A DNA stretch of 64,000 nucleotides, taken from Piezodorus guildinii (Eukaryota > Arthropoda > Insecta > Hemiptera > Pentatomidae). The notes beneath the pieces were generated by a model, which saw only the letters and a program-made list of their open reading frames with translations, searched no databases and had not been told where the DNA came from. This document shows, one piece after another, positions 1 to 11,681 of the stretch (position 1 is the first letter of the stretch; every line of letters starts with the position of its first letter). Position numbers and translations under genes: made by a program. The DNA is taken from assembly GCA_023052935.1 (NCBI GenBank), contig CM041298.1:1054001-1118000 (forward strand), read 5' to 3'.

Positions 1-573
1 TCTTCTATTCTCTATCATGATTGGTTTTGGCCAGTTTTATTTTGTTAAAATATTTTATTCTTAGGGACATTGTCCCAGAATAAAGTTTCTTGTTTGATTT
101 TATTATATATTTATAATTTTTTATTTATTTTATATCAATCGTTTAATTTCAATGTTCTATTATCATACTGTATTAATAATTTTATCTATCTTACCACTTG
201 TGAGTGGTGTGGATAGAGCACTTGTCATGTTTGCCCCAAAACAAAAAAACTCCTGACTATTTTTTCTTATTTTACAAACATGCAATCATACATTTTTATA
301 TATTATCCCTAAATATAAGATATTTTTAAAATTTATGTCATCTCTAAATGTTTCCTCAGAGGTTATTGTTATTAATCATTTGGAACATATTCTGATTAAC
401 AATATTGCATGAATGTAATTTTTATATTGATTAATTTTTTCTTATGTATTCATGAAATTTTTATGTTGTTTTATCAAAATCTGATAAATGTTATTCCTCT
501 TTCTTTAAAAGTGTAATTAAGTTTCATACTTATATCAATTTTCAAGAAAAAAAATAACCCTTTCACTCTATTT

Positions 574-829
574 GGGGACCAGCGTGGTCTAGTGGATAGA
601 GCACTAGTCTACTGTTCTCTGGGTCCCGGCTATGGCAGAATATTATTTATTTTGTTACTTCAGTCGAGAGGTGACCCTAGGGTATGGAGACCCTCCTGGA
701 GCAGACACAGCCTCTATAAAGTGGGCACCCTAAAAATGGGGAGATAAACCTGACGGCTAAACTTGAATGTACTCCTATAAACAGTACGGATCTCTATATG
801 TACTGAGCCCAAGACCCTTCATGGGTTGT
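574..829 (+). mobile_element. SINE-A copy
   Basis: tRNA-derived head: GTGGTCTAGTGGATAGAGC resembles box A and GGGTCCCGGCTATGGCAG stands where box B lies. A common body follows (GGAGACCCTCCTGGAGCAGA, AGTGGGCACCC, CTATATGTACTGAGCCCAAG) and it ends CATGGGTTGT. This body defines family A in this window. It is not a working tRNA gene, because the acceptor stem does not close. Confidence 0.8.
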
Positions 830-1065
830 TTTTTGCCACTTTATTTAAATTTAAAAAAATTCTTCCTTTATTTTACTTCATTCAGTCAGTTTTTCAGTAA
901 TTCACAAATATTTTATAATATGAGTGGAGTGGTCTGGTTCATTTTACAAATACACTGGTCTATTCTCGAGGTCCAACGTTCAAACCCTGATAAGGCAAAA
1001 TAATTATTTATTCTGCTAGTTCAACCATTGGGCAATCCTCCTTGAATACACCCAGCTTCCATCAT

Positions 1066-1580
1066 TTTTTTTTTCTCTGGCACGACAGACCATGTAGGCC
1101 CTTGGCCTTGTGGTGTATCTCCTAGAGAATGTATTCACCACGTTTCTGGATGAAATTTTAGAGGATATAATCTTTAGGGGTGGGCATAATCGAATGTTCG
1201 ACTGATCCATATGCATTCTGAAACACAATATGGCACAATTACCCCCTCTATATTGCTGAGCTGGCTGAGCTTAGGTGTGACTATGCATATAATTTATTAT
1301 GGTGGCCAAAAAAAAAACCTTATAATACCATATGTTGTCATTCGATTATGCCCATCCCTAATGGTCATCGCTCCCTACACCTATTTTTGCTAGTGGCCAC
1401 CATTTGGCTGACTGGTCTCACATACCTGGGCTATGAGAGGCTGTGATTGAATCCCCATTTAATTATAATCTTATAAAAGTCCCGCCGGGGCTGGGATTCA
1501 AACTCACAACCTTAAGCGTGTGAGACTAGATGTGAAATTAACCTCTCAGCAACAGGTTCCCCGCGGCTTGCATAATGTGG
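1066..1580 (-). mobile_element. SINE-C copy, split by a small TIR element
   Basis: Family C pieces at 1066-1174 (GACCATGTAGGCCCTTGGCC) and 1361-1580 (GGCCACCATTTGGCTGAC, then the tRNA-like head read on the minus strand with GGGATTCAAACTC). The 186 bases between them are a separate insert. Confidence 0.7.
1175..1360. mobile_element. Small TIR element inside SINE-C
   Basis: Starts TAGGGGTGGGCATAATCGAA and ends with its near complement TTCGATTATGCCCATCCCTA. The ends look hAT-like, but no clean 8-base target duplication is visible, so the superfamily is open. Confidence 0.65.
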
Positions 1581-1810
1581 GTATATAAAATTTAAGAAAA
1601 AAACTTGACGGCTGAGCATGGTTTTGGCCTATTCAGCTTACTGCAAGGCCATCGGCTTGGAACAGAATGAATCTTTATGTATTAAACCAAGACCTTGGGT
1701 TTTATTGCTCCAGTTTTACTGTGCCTTGCTTGAGACACCGCCTTCATTGCTGATGAAAATCAAAGAAATTAGGCAATACATTCTTGGTATTATTGCACTA
1801 TTTTTTGTCT

Positions 1811-3322
1811 AAAATATCTTCCTTAGTTCACTTCAGTCCTTCGTTGACTAGTGATATTCTTTATTAAAAGGCTTATTTTCTTGAAAATTTATACCATTTT
1901 GAATCTTATTACCCTCAGAAAGTTGTTAATTGTTAATAACACCAATAGTATAAAATTATTTATGTTTTTCATGACAAAAATGAATTTATTTTGAATGTTA
2001 ATTATATACAGTGCCAATCAAAAGTTTAAGACCATCTATGGTTTACATCAGTTAATCTGTTTGAATTTTTTTGTTGTACAGAACTTTGATTCTCAGATTT
2101 TTTCTCTCTGCGTATTATGTAGGTTGCACTACCCAGTTCAGTGGAAAATTAATTCTTTTTAACGGTTTAATGAAAAAAAAAAAAAAAATTACATTTGTAG
2201 CGAACTTATTACAAACTTTGACAGTCGAAAAATCAGACTAAGAATAAACTATCTCTTCTCAATTCTGCTTAAGACATCATTAGACTGTAAATAATGCTAG
2301 AGACACAAAAGTCACATTTATCTTTATTACGTTAGAATTCTCTTTAATAATTAGATTTAATTGAATTATTTCTTGTTATTCACGATAGTCTCATTCCTTT
2401 CTTAGACATAATTAGCCAATTTGTTTATAAATACAAATAATAATAAGATAGCTAGCTATATTTTATTTATAGGGGAGAAGTTTGTTCCGGTCGGTGCAGT
2501 CAAATAAATACTTAATTTATTTGTGCCTCTATTTTGGCCTAAATTTCAGGCCGTCTTCAGGATATAAATTTACTAAAAACATAAAATTATTAAATTTTTC
2601 ATATTATAAAGTTTTACATTTTATGAGAGTATCGACACTGTAACTTTTTTTTTTTCTTTTTTTGTCACCATATCTGATTATTTTTACCTTTCAAATTATT
2701 AAATTTTTCTTTTGTCCCTTTTGTTTCTAATTATTATAATATTTGTTAATTACTATAACTACCATTTTATTTTGTTTCTAATTATCAGTATAATTTATTT
2801 TACTTATCATCTTTATATATTTTTTCCTGCAACTGGTTGTTATGTTTTGTTTTATAGTCCTGAAATTTAGACCGAAACCCAGACACAAATAAATTAAGTT
2901 TCCAATTAATTAAGTGTTTGTTTGACTGCACCGTGAACCAGCTTCTCCTCCATATATACCCACAGTCAATCATTCTCATTTCAATATATTTTATTTAGGT
3001 ATTCATAGAGGTTATTTATGATTTATTGATGTAAACCTCTGGTGGTCTCAAACATTTGACCGGGAGTGTATGTGGTGAAGTTGCCATTTAAAATTTCACT
3101 GGGAGGAGAGGATAGCGGGCTCATGGAGTGTTGCTTGGAGGGTATAGGTTAGATTTGGCCAACAATATAATAAAATCTAACCTATACCATCTAAACAATC
3201 TTTAGGTACCTGGATCCTCTAATCTCCTAGTGAATCGCCTCCATTACAAACACTTGTAGCATCCATTATGATAAAGAAAGATGAAGAAGGATTATAACCT
3301 CTAACCTATCTTTAAATCCTAG
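1811..3322. other. Intron sequence before exon 4u
   Basis: AT-rich. Apart from the foldback at 2472-2953 it holds a small hairpin at about 3137-3190 (GGTATAGGTTAGATTT and complement). No exon seen. Confidence 0.5.
2472..2953. mobile_element. Foldback element with ribozyme-like ends
   Basis: Ends of about 90 bases: GGTGCAGTCAAATAAATACT at 2492 and its complement near 2925. The left arm on the minus strand holds CTGAAGA, a GGCCT/AGGCC stem, then AAAATAG, a degenerate hammerhead-like core. Confidence 0.6.
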
Positions 3323-3451
3323 CTATCTGATGGAAATCGATCGGGTGGCAGCGCCAAACTATTTACCAACGGAACAGGACATCCTAAGAGTCCGAGTCCC
3401 CACGACCGGAATCATTGAGTACCCTTTCGACCTAGAGGAGATTCGGTTTAG
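3323..3451 (+). CDS. Galphaq: G alpha-q exon 4, ubiquitous-type copy
   Basis: One internal exon of the heterotrimeric G protein alpha-q subunit, the membrane-attached GTPase that activates phospholipase C-beta downstream of receptors. It starts after an AG at 3321-3322 and ends before GTAAAC. The first base completes a codon and the last two (AG) begin an Arg codon finished by exon 5. The 42 full codons begin [19 protein letters not shown], continue with the switch I core [17 protein letters not shown] and end in EEIRF. The Arg that precedes V-P-T-T-G, equivalent to mammalian Arg183, and the switch I Thr are present. The length of 129 bases equals GNAQ exon 4. A second copy of this exon lies at 9766, so the two are alternatives. 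The RVRVP and EEIRF wording matches the broadly expressed insect isoform. The acceptor tract is moderately pyrimidine-rich. The 5' exons with the P-loop are outside the window. Confidence 0.93.
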
Positions 3452-5641
3452 GTAAACGAAGTCGAGGAACTAGCATGTTTATGGCATGGCATGTCCGTTT
3501 GCTGCACTCAATCCTAACTGTTTATTTTTGGTTTCCACACTTATTTATTTTCCTATTTTTTTTTATATATTTAACCAATGACTGAAGAGGACTCAAGTTT
3601 GTGCATCATTTTCCTGGGAAATGTTTTTTTGATTGTTTTATTTCTTTTTGAATGTGGTTGAATTTTTTTTAATTTTTTGCATGTTATTGGAATGCATGAA
3701 TATTAATTAATTTTTTTAAATTTTTGTTTTCAACAAAAAAAAAATGTTTTCTTTCTCTTTTGTGTTTACAGTTTGTTATAGTTTTTAAAATAAAATATGA
3801 TATGGCTTCGGGTGGCAGTCAAGAAATATTAACAGAAATATAGTTAAAACTATTGTGAAACCAATGTTTGTAGCTCTACAATGTGGTTCCTGATCAGGGC
3901 TAAAAAGTAACTTGATAAAACGTAAGGTTTCGATCAGAGATAATATTGCCATGAAAAATTTAAAAAAAAAATATAATGACAAAAAATAGTAGTCAGTGAA
4001 AATAAAAAAGTAATAAGAACTAATAAAACAATGAGTTTATTACATCAGTAGTAAAAATTATTAAATTAAAAATGAATATAGTTGACTGAGATTAAACAGA
4101 TCGATTGAAGTCAGGAGATCAAAGTAAACATAACATAAATAACATAGACAATGATAAGAAAATATGAAGTATAAAGTAGAACAGTTATTATTGCTATGCA
4201 TATAATATGAAAATTAATCAAGTTAATAATTTATTAATTATATATGTTAATAATATATTAATTAAATTTTTATTCCTTAATTACTAAATTATTAAAGAAA
4301 ATGTAGTAAAAAAAGGTGTTAAAAAACAAAACATGTCTCAAATTTACTATCTTAATGTTGGAAAGGAATATAGTTTACTTTATTTAAAAAAAAAAAAAAA
4401 GTAAAAAAAATCTCTAATTACCAGTCGCTTAAAAACTATATTTAATTATATAATATGTTAAGATTTAAAGAAAGAAAAAATTGGATGGGAAATGGCCAAT
4501 ATTAGGTGGGCTTCTGCTAATTAAATTACTTTATTAAATTATACGTATTATTTAAAAGGTTTCTTGACATCAGGAGTTAAATTTTATTTGGAATAATCAA
4601 TTCTATTAAAGTGATAACACTCTCATACTTTTATTTTTTTAAATAATTTAAATTATTTGTTATTTGTCAAAGTTTTGAAATAGTGAAGATGTTTAAAAGA
4701 AATATTCATTCCTAAAACATCTAGTAAGACCAAGCATTAAATATTTATTGAATCTTAAGTTTTATTATTTATCATAATTATACAAAATAAAAATGTTAAA
4801 AATTAATAAAAATATAATTTTTTAATTTTACATAATGATTCGACCAACAATCGAGACTTGGATGTCCAGTTTTTTTAGATAATTTTTAGAGGGAAAGAAT
4901 TGTTTTGTTAACTTATCAATAAAGTTATTTTTATGTTGTTAGAGTAGAAAATGTTTTACTAGAAGGAATTCTCAACAGTCAACTAATTACATCCACAATG
5001 AGAAAATGTTTTTGGATGATTTGGAATGAAATTAAATGTCTAATTGGCACCTTATGAAAATAATTACATTTCTGAATTTTGTTTTTTTAAGTTTTAGGTT
5101 TTTCTTTTTTTTTTTTTTTAATAATATTGGTTTTATGTGAAATATGTCAGTTTTGTATTAAATTCAATCAATGTTTGAACATTGAAAAAAACAAAAAAAA
5201 AAAACAGCTTATTTTTACTGAAAAAAGGTTTTATTGCTGATTTATCTGTTAAACATCTACATAACTAAAACTAAATTGAACAAATCAGAAATTCATGAGT
5301 TTTAATATTAAAATATAAAATAAAAATTGTGTGTATGAGATAATTGAAAAGAAATTTAACTACTAAGAAGAGAACCAACATTTTTTAACATTTAATTCCG
5401 TTTTAAAAAAGGACATGAATTGAAATAGTATCAGTGGTAACAAGGTTATCCCATTACTCATACCTCTAAGGGTTGCTTGGTAAAAGCATATAGCTAACAC
5501 TATAAGGGAGTTATGTAGAGAAAGTACATTTTTGAAATTTCTAGGACTGTTTTAATTATTATTTTAGTTTTACAAGTTTAAGAAGCTGTGAATGTTGAAA
5601 GGACTCTAAGCAATAGACCTATTACAATAAACACGAGGTCA

Positions 5642-5674
<33 letters not shown>

Positions 5675-6270
5675 AGTCTGAATGAAGGCAACTAGTTCGA
5701 CACAAGCTCTTGTGTCAAAAGCACATATTGTGTGGCCTTCTAATCCCTTCAGGCAAGAAAAGGTTTTATGTTAGTCTCCTGTATTGATGATATTGTTTTT
5801 ACACTAAATGGAGGGAAATAAAAAAGTTAATAAAGTTGTTCTTTATTAAGCACCTGATATATTTAGCAATTTATGATTGAAGGCTAGCACTGGATCCGTC
5901 TCAATCTTAAATATTAGTATATTTATATATATTCTGTGAAATAAGATTTTGACTATTATGTGTGAAAGTTGATAGTAAAACGAAACGTTGAATTTTTTCG
6001 GTAAGAGTGGGCCCCATCTTTTTCATTTTAATTTTTTATGTATAAGTCGGACCAAAAGTATATTGATGTATTTGAAATGAGATATGATAATTTATAGAGA
6101 TGGGGAAATACTCAAATGTAAATTAAAGAGTATTTTATTCAAATAATCAGACCGTTGAAGTACTGAGTACCAAAAGTACTCTGATTTTCCCCCATTTACA
6201 CGGAATTATTATACTTAGAGTATTTAATTTTGTAAGGCTAGCAGAATAAAATTCATTTTATATCTATATA
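3452..6270. other. AT-rich intron, little structure
   Basis: A-runs and T-runs, decayed repeat-end pieces at 3815-3900 and 4960-5000, and a 32-base A-run at about 5645. No coding signal found. Confidence 0.5.
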
Positions 6271-6961
6271 TTGGGTTGTTTCACATGAAACGTCCGTTTT
6301 TATAGTTTCTGAAATACATGAAGGATTTTGCAGGTCTCTGTTGTTTTCTTCCAAATGTTTACATATTTATAGTTAACAGTTACTAATCCTTTACCTTTGT
6401 ATTATAAACATTAGCTTCTCAATCAATTACCCACTTTTTAGTATATCTTCCAATTTGAACATGGAAACATGCGATTTTCGAGTTATATTTTTGTACGAGT
6501 TTAAACTCGGCCTTTCAGCAGCTGAGGAAGCCGTTAGAAATATTTGCAAGGCGTTTGGGAAAGGGAGTGTTAATGAACCAACCATTCGCCGTTGGTAAGA
6601 CCCCATGTTTCAAAACATACCGTGCAAAAATTGAAAGAACTGGGCTACGAAGTTCTTCTGCACCCACCATATTCTCCCGACTTCTCTCCAACAGATTACC
6701 ACCTGTTCACGAATTTAGACAACTTCATCAAAGGAAAACTTTTTTGAAAATGATGATCAAGTGAAAAGTGCGTTTTCAGATTTCGTTTCACTTCAAAGCT
6801 CAGAGTTTTTCAGTTCGGGGATAAAAAAGTTGGTGTCACGTTGGGAAAAATGTGTAGAAAAAAAAGGTAAATACTTCGAATAAAATTATCTTGTTTTCAT
6901 ATCGTATTTTTAATAAAAATCCTTTACTTTGAAAATGGATATTTCATGTGACACAACCCAA
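6271..6961 (+). mobile_element. Internally deleted mariner, family 1
   Basis: Bounded by TA on both sides, with ends TTGGGTTGTTTCACATGAAA and its near complement. The transposase start is readable from ATG at 6460 (METCDF, then LYEFKLGLSAAEEAVRNICK). It then jumps at about 6597 into the C-terminal part, ELGYEVLLHPPYSPDFSPTD with DYHLF and ending at a stop near 6884. The middle, including earlier catalytic residues, is missing. This is a dead element, able to move only with outside transposase. Confidence 0.85.
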
Positions 6962-7102
6962 TATATTAAATATTGTGAATTTCATCCACTTTGAGAATAG
7001 ATAATTTTAGATTTTGAGGGTTAATTTTTCAGATTTATTCAATACAAAGGTCTATTTTCACAAATATAAATATAACCAATGAAATAATTATAATAGATTT
7101 TA

Positions 7103-7382
7103 AAAAAACCTGTTGCTCTATAAGCCATAAAGAAGGGTCTTGGACTGAGTACATATAGAGATTGGTACTGTTTAAAGTAACAGTGCTCTGCAAGTAGGTC
7201 ATTAGGCCGAGATCAAGCTCAGCCCCCAGGATTTTTTTCCAATTTGGGTACCCACTTCAAAGAGGCTGGGTCTGTCTCAGGAGGGTCTCCGTAGCCTAGG
7301 GTCGCCCCCGGCTGAATTGAATAAATGATATTCTGTCATAGCCGGGATTCGAACCCAGGACCCAGTGATCAGTAGACTGGTG
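7103..7382 (-). mobile_element. SINE-A copy
   Basis: Reads from the GGGTTGT-like tail at 7110 to the head with GGGATTCGAACCCAGGACCC at 7345. The 5' tip is cut near 7382. Confidence 0.8.
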
Positions 7383-7439
7383 ATAATAAATTAAAACAAT
7401 TATAAAATAAATCTATTCTTGATAACTAGATGCTTGATT

Positions 7440-7650
7440 TGTGCTGTTGGATCATGCTCAGCTGCCGTGTTTTTCCCTCAGTTTTTTGGTACTCACTTCA
7501 TAGAGGCTGGGTGTGCCCTAGGAGTGTCTCCATACCCCAGGGTCACTCCAAAATTGAAATAATGCTCCCTCAGCTGAGAGGGGGGAGGAGGTCAAACCCG
7601 GAACCTGGAGAGCATTAGACCAGTGCTCCATCCACGACTACGCCACTCCC
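7440..7650 (-). mobile_element. SINE-A copy, diverged
   Basis: Second minus-strand copy next to 7103-7382, with head GTGGATGGAGCACTGGTCTA and body GAGACACTCCTAGGGC. Lacks the tail. Confidence 0.7.
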
Positions 7651-8183
7651 TACATATTATTAATGGCCATTAAAAAATGGATGAAATTAGAAATATTTAA
7701 TTTAATTTAAATATCTATACTATAATAGCTAGCATTATTAAATCAAATTCTCAAAGTATAGTTATTCTGAATGCACGGAGGAATTATAAAGTATTGAAGA
7801 GGAATGCTGAGTACTTTTCTTACTTGATAATGTCGGCAGCTTGAGTACAGAAATTGGAGTACTTTAACACTCGAATTATTTGTGGAAACTTTTCTTTTGT
7901 TTTTTATTTGAGTATTTTCTCGTATCTAATTATTTATCATCACTCCATTTATATAAATCAAGGTAGTTAAATGTTCATGAAGAATATTTATTTAAAAAAG
8001 AAAGAGGAATATGATTTTATTCATAATTGTTTTCTGGTTTTTCTCTTGTTTTTATTTATTTAATTTTTTTTTTTTGTCACTAAGTTTCACTAGAAATATT
8101 GCTAGCTGCTTCAGGGTTCTAAGTAAGAATCATTCTTACTTAAAAGACTCTTGAAGAAGAAGACAGCATGCCCGGTGAGAAAT

Positions 8184-8220
<37 letters not shown>

Positions 8221-8249
8221 AAACCCGGATAAAACCAAAAAGCCATTAT

Positions 8250-8350
8250 GAATATATCATCGGTAGAAATAATTGGGAGTCAGTCATGTTAGACATATTT
8301 TAAATTTTTCCGACGTTTCAGCTCAATAAATGTGAGCCATGTCTAGCATA
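8250..8350 (-). repeat. Ribozyme-bearing repeat, GTCGAC family
   Basis: Minus strand: GGCTCACATTTATTGAGCTG then AAACGTCGGAAAAATTTAAA. The CTGATGA half is lost through a deletion between two ATGGCT repeats. An inverted partner lies at 9470-9580. Confidence 0.55.
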
Positions 8351-8400
8351 AACTAAGTTTCATGCTTTTTAGATTATACTATTATGAAGAGTATTTAATA

Positions 8401-9072
8401 CGAGGCATGTTTTTTAAGTAAGTTCCGTTTTGGAGTTAAAAAAAAGACGTGCAAAGATATCGGAATAATTTTATTTTTACATGAAAGCCTGTACCTTAAT
8501 CTACTTTTTTACATAATTTCCATGAATTTTGAGGCACTTGTCATAACGCGGCACCAGTTTTTGAATACCCTCCTCAAAGAATTCTGAGAACTGACTTGTT
8601 AACCACTGCATCACAAATGTTTTGACTTCGTTATCGTCTTGAGACGCCGACCGCCCAGGTGTTTCTTCAAGTGCAGGAAAAAATGGTAGCATTGATTGTC
8701 TCATTACGAGGCAGAACTCCACTAGCAATACTCCTTTTCTGTCCCAAATAACTGTGCACATGATTTTCCAGGCAGAAATTGTTTGCTTAAACTTCACTCT
8801 TTTGGGTGATGATAAATGTCGCCATTCCATGGATTGTTGTTTTGATTCTGGTGTGACATAGTCAACGTCGTTTAACAAGTCAGGCGGCAGAATTTTTTGA
8901 GGAGGGTATTCAAAAACTGGTGCCGCGTTATGACAAGTGCCTCAAAATTCATGGAAATTATGTAGAAAAGTAGATTAAGGTATAGGCTTTCATTTAAAAA
9001 TAAAATGATTGCGATATCTTTGCACGTCTTTTTTTAATTCCTAAACGGTACTTAATTAAAAAACATGCCTCG
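8401..9072 (-). mobile_element. Mariner-derived foldback element, copy 1
   Basis: Flanked by TA, with ends CGAGGCATGTTTTTTAAGTA and its complement. Transposase remains on the minus strand (8878 to 8501) include TVIWDRKGVLLVEF around the second catalytic Asp and the C-terminal SEFFEEGIQKLVPRYDKCLK. The last about 190 bases of the transposase end occur at both termini in opposite orientation (8401-8590 and 8883-9072), so both ends derive from the element's 3' end. It has no complete transposase. Confidence 0.85.
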
Positions 9073-9075
9073 TAT

Positions 9076-9460
9076 AAAATAGGTAATTTTGTAACGATCT
9101 CTTCTTTTTGATAAAATTCATTTATTCCTTATATATAATTTAATTAACGTTTCGGGGCTAACAATGCCTCATCTTCAGAATTTTATAGTCCAAAATAATT
9201 ACATCTTACAATATTGTCAACATTTTTTTTTTTTTATATATATATAAGTTAAAAATCCTTATTTACTTTAATAAAGGTAAGGGTTTTTAAATATCTATTG
9301 GTTATTAAAAATTTAACAATTTCATATTCTATTAACCATTTTATACACAGGCTAGGAGTAGACTGGGGTTTCCCGAAACGTTAATTAAATTATGTATGTG
9401 GAATAAATGAATTTCATAAAAAAAAAAAGAGATTGTTCCAAAATTACCTATTTTAACTTT
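9076..9460. mobile_element. Foldback element with ribozyme-like core in its left arm
   Basis: Arms of about 85 bases (9076-9160 and 9370-9457) begin AAAATAGGTAATTTTG and are complementary. It lies directly next to the mariner foldback 8401-9072 and between the arms at 8250 and 9470. Confidence 0.65.
9146..9179 (-). ncRNA. Candidate minimal hammerhead ribozyme
   Basis: Minus strand: CTGAAGA, a stem-loop GAGGC-ATTGTTA-GCCCC, GAAA, C, then GTT. This is C-U-G-A-N-G-A plus GAAA with a NUH site. One extra base stands between CTGAAGA and the stem. Confidence 0.4.
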
Positions 9461-9469
9461 CATGCTTTT

Positions 9470-9580
9470 TTTGCAGAGGTTATGCTTGACATAGCTCACA
9501 TGTTTGAGCCGAAATGTCGACAAAATTAAAATACTTTTAACTCGACTGATTCTCAATTATTTCTACCTATGATAATTTGA
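9470..9580 (+). repeat. Ribozyme-bearing repeat, GTCGAC family
   Basis: Plus strand: GACATAGCTCACATGTTTGA, GCCGAAATGTCGACAAAATT and AACTCGACTGATTCTCAATT. The 5' CTGATGA is missing as in 8250-8350. Confidence 0.55.
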
Positions 9581-9765
9581 AGAGTCGACCATACACTCCT
9601 CGATATTGTTCATTATGAACATAATATTAATATACTCCATGAAAGCCTTGAGGAGTATTTAGAAAGATGATTTGTTAAATTTTGAGCATGTTTTGTAAAT
9701 ACGTAGCTTGCTACTATGTTGCCTTTGTGTTCTATAATGCATGTTGCACGGGAATGTTTGGTTAG

Positions 9766-9894
9766 CTACTTGAGTGACTTGGAGCGAATCGAGAAGCCGG
9801 ATTACCTCCCGACGGAACAGGACATCCTCAGAGCCCGAGCGCCCACCACAGGAATTATAGAGTATCCCTTCGATCTCGATTCAATTATTTTTAG
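9766..9894 (+). CDS. Galphaq: G alpha-q exon 4, visual-type copy
   Basis: Alternative version of the exon at 3323, with identical length and phases (1 base in, 2 bases out). It encodes [19 protein letters not shown] followed by [17 protein letters not shown] and DSIIF. The SDL-RIE start and the RARAP wording resemble the photoreceptor isoform known in Drosophila. Compared with the 3323 copy, both Val residues flanking the catalytic Arg are Ala. The acceptor (AG at 9764-9765) is preceded by TTTGGTT, with no real pyrimidine tract, and the donor is GTATTT, so both sites look weaker than those of the other copy. An open frame starts upstream at 9716, but the exon itself begins at 9766. Visual use is inferred from family resemblance. 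The sequence alone shows only two intact alternative exons. Confidence 0.93.
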
Positions 9895-10227
9895 GTATTT
9901 ATTGTAATTGTAGTTTTATAATTTTATAATACCCTATTTAGAATTTATATTAATTTATTAGCAATCTGCCCTTGCTTTTCACGGGTACGATTTAATGTGT
10001 CATCATTTTTGTTTAAAAAAGTTCAGTTTGAGCAATTAAAAGGTAGTAAGTCACTTTAGGTTTATGACTTCATCGTTAACTTTGGAAGAAGATATTCTGT
10101 TTATTTATAATGTCTGTTCATCATTATATTTAATCATCGGGAGAAATTAGAAACATAAATTTGTCAATATATCAAAAGTGGTTCAGTTTATTTTTTTTTT
10201 ATGTTAAACAACTCTGATTTTATTTGA

Positions 10228-10300
10228 TTTATTTAACGTCACTTTATGCTACTATGGCTAAATGAGAAGCATAAAGTGACGTCAAAATAAATGAGTAATC
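10228..10300. repeat. Hairpin made of two SINE-B tails
   Basis: ATTTAACGTCACTTTATGCT and its complement AGCATAAAGTGACGTC face each other across 16 bases. Confidence 0.6.
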
Positions 10301-10589
10301 AGTGCCTTTAGAAAATATTAGCATTTCTAATTTGGATTTTAAAGGACTTGAGTGTTCATAAGATAAAACTAAAAGATGAGAACACAAATATGCCAAAATA
10401 CCAATTTCGTAAAAAAATTGCCCTTAGTACCTTTTTGGAAATTAACTTCTGAACTGTCTTTTAATCTCATAACTTTCAAAATGATTAATTCAACAATTGT
10501 GATTATGTATTAGCAGCCTCATGTCAGTGATCACGAGCAATTATATCAGTTAATATGTTGAATTTGTTCCAATATTGTTATTGTTATTT

Positions 10590-10866
10590 TTATTTATTTT
10601 AACGTCACTTTATGCTAGTATGGCTAATATGGCTACTGTGGGAGTCCTAAATTTTGCCTATCCAGGTTATATTAGGATAGGGATCTTTAACGAGTACCTG
10701 ACATCGCACAGGCTCGGGACCACTTTTTAACGTCCCCTTTAAATTTAAAGGAGGGCATGACTATGGATTTTTTACTCCCGTTAAAAATCCTAGGACCACC
10801 TGCTGGTTCGAACCCGTGACCTTTGGCATAGGAGGCTATGCTAACCACCCAGCTACAAGTGATCCC
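10590..10866 (-). mobile_element. SINE-B copy
   Basis: Minus strand, complete from the tail TTTAACGTCACTTTATGCTA at 10599 to the tRNA-like head with GGTCACGGGTTCGAACC at about 10808. An inverted snippet of its tail also forms a hairpin at 10228-10300. Confidence 0.8.
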
Positions 10867-10970
10867 TTTTATTTGATTTAATACAATTTTGTATTTTAAA
10901 TGAACTTTTTATAAATAAATTTTAACAGTTTAATTTTGTTTCCATGAGGGACTCATTAAGTTTTAATTAA

Positions 10971-11030
10971 AATTTAGGGCTCCCATTGTAGCTCCGTCCG
11001 ATTAGCCACAGTAGCTTAAAACTGATGTAA
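10971..11030 (+). mobile_element. SINE-B tail fragment
   Basis: AATTTAGGGCTCCCATTGTA with TCCGTCCGATTAGCCACAGT, the last third of family B. Confidence 0.55.
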
Positions 11031-11307
11031 AATGAATAAAACCAAAAATGAAAAACGAGCCTTATGCAGGTACTACTGTCATCCTGAGGAGGATTCAGCC
11101 TACCATATTGTTGCTTATATCGATAACTTTTCATAATATTTTTCTTATTCTTCATATTTTAAAACGTATAGCTGCAAATCCAGGAAGGAAGCGTTAGTTT
11201 TTTTTTTTTTTCTTTAGTCCATTACAGAGGATTATAATTGAAAGTGATAACCAAAACATTGGTGTACAATACAATATTGGATGCAATATAATTATGGAAA
11301 TCAGGAA

Positions 11308-11384
11308 AATTTAGGACTCCCACTGTAGCATCGTCCGATTAGCCATAGTAGCATAAAGTGACGTTAAATAAATAAACAAATAAA
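11308..11384 (+). mobile_element. SINE-B tail fragment
   Basis: AATTTAGGACTCCCACTGTA through AAAGTGACGTTAAATAAATA. Plus strand, 5'-truncated. Confidence 0.65.
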
Positions 11385-11681
11385 CGGAAATCAGGATAAC
11401 TGGCTTTGTTGTATTAATGGTATTTCCACCTGATTGTGCATGAATTGCATGTCTTTTAGTGTGTTGATGTTTTCTATGGGATTGTTGTATATTTAGTTAA
11501 TAATTATGTTTTAGATATTATTATAGTTTGTAATAATTATTAATTGGTTTTGTATATAATTAATTTTATTAGTTTTTATATATTTTTATAAAATAAACCC
11601 ATTCAATATAAGTTCCTATTGTGAACTTACTTTTGCCTTTTTTATTATTTGAAATTATATTTTATTATGTTATGTTAAAGT

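Noticed and set aside
574..660. tRNA gene on the plus strand
   Set aside because: Box A and box B-like sequences are present, but the acceptor stem does not pair and the sequence continues into a repeated body found at many sites, so it is a SINE. The same applies to heads at 11682, 22478, 23437, 40604 and 18884.
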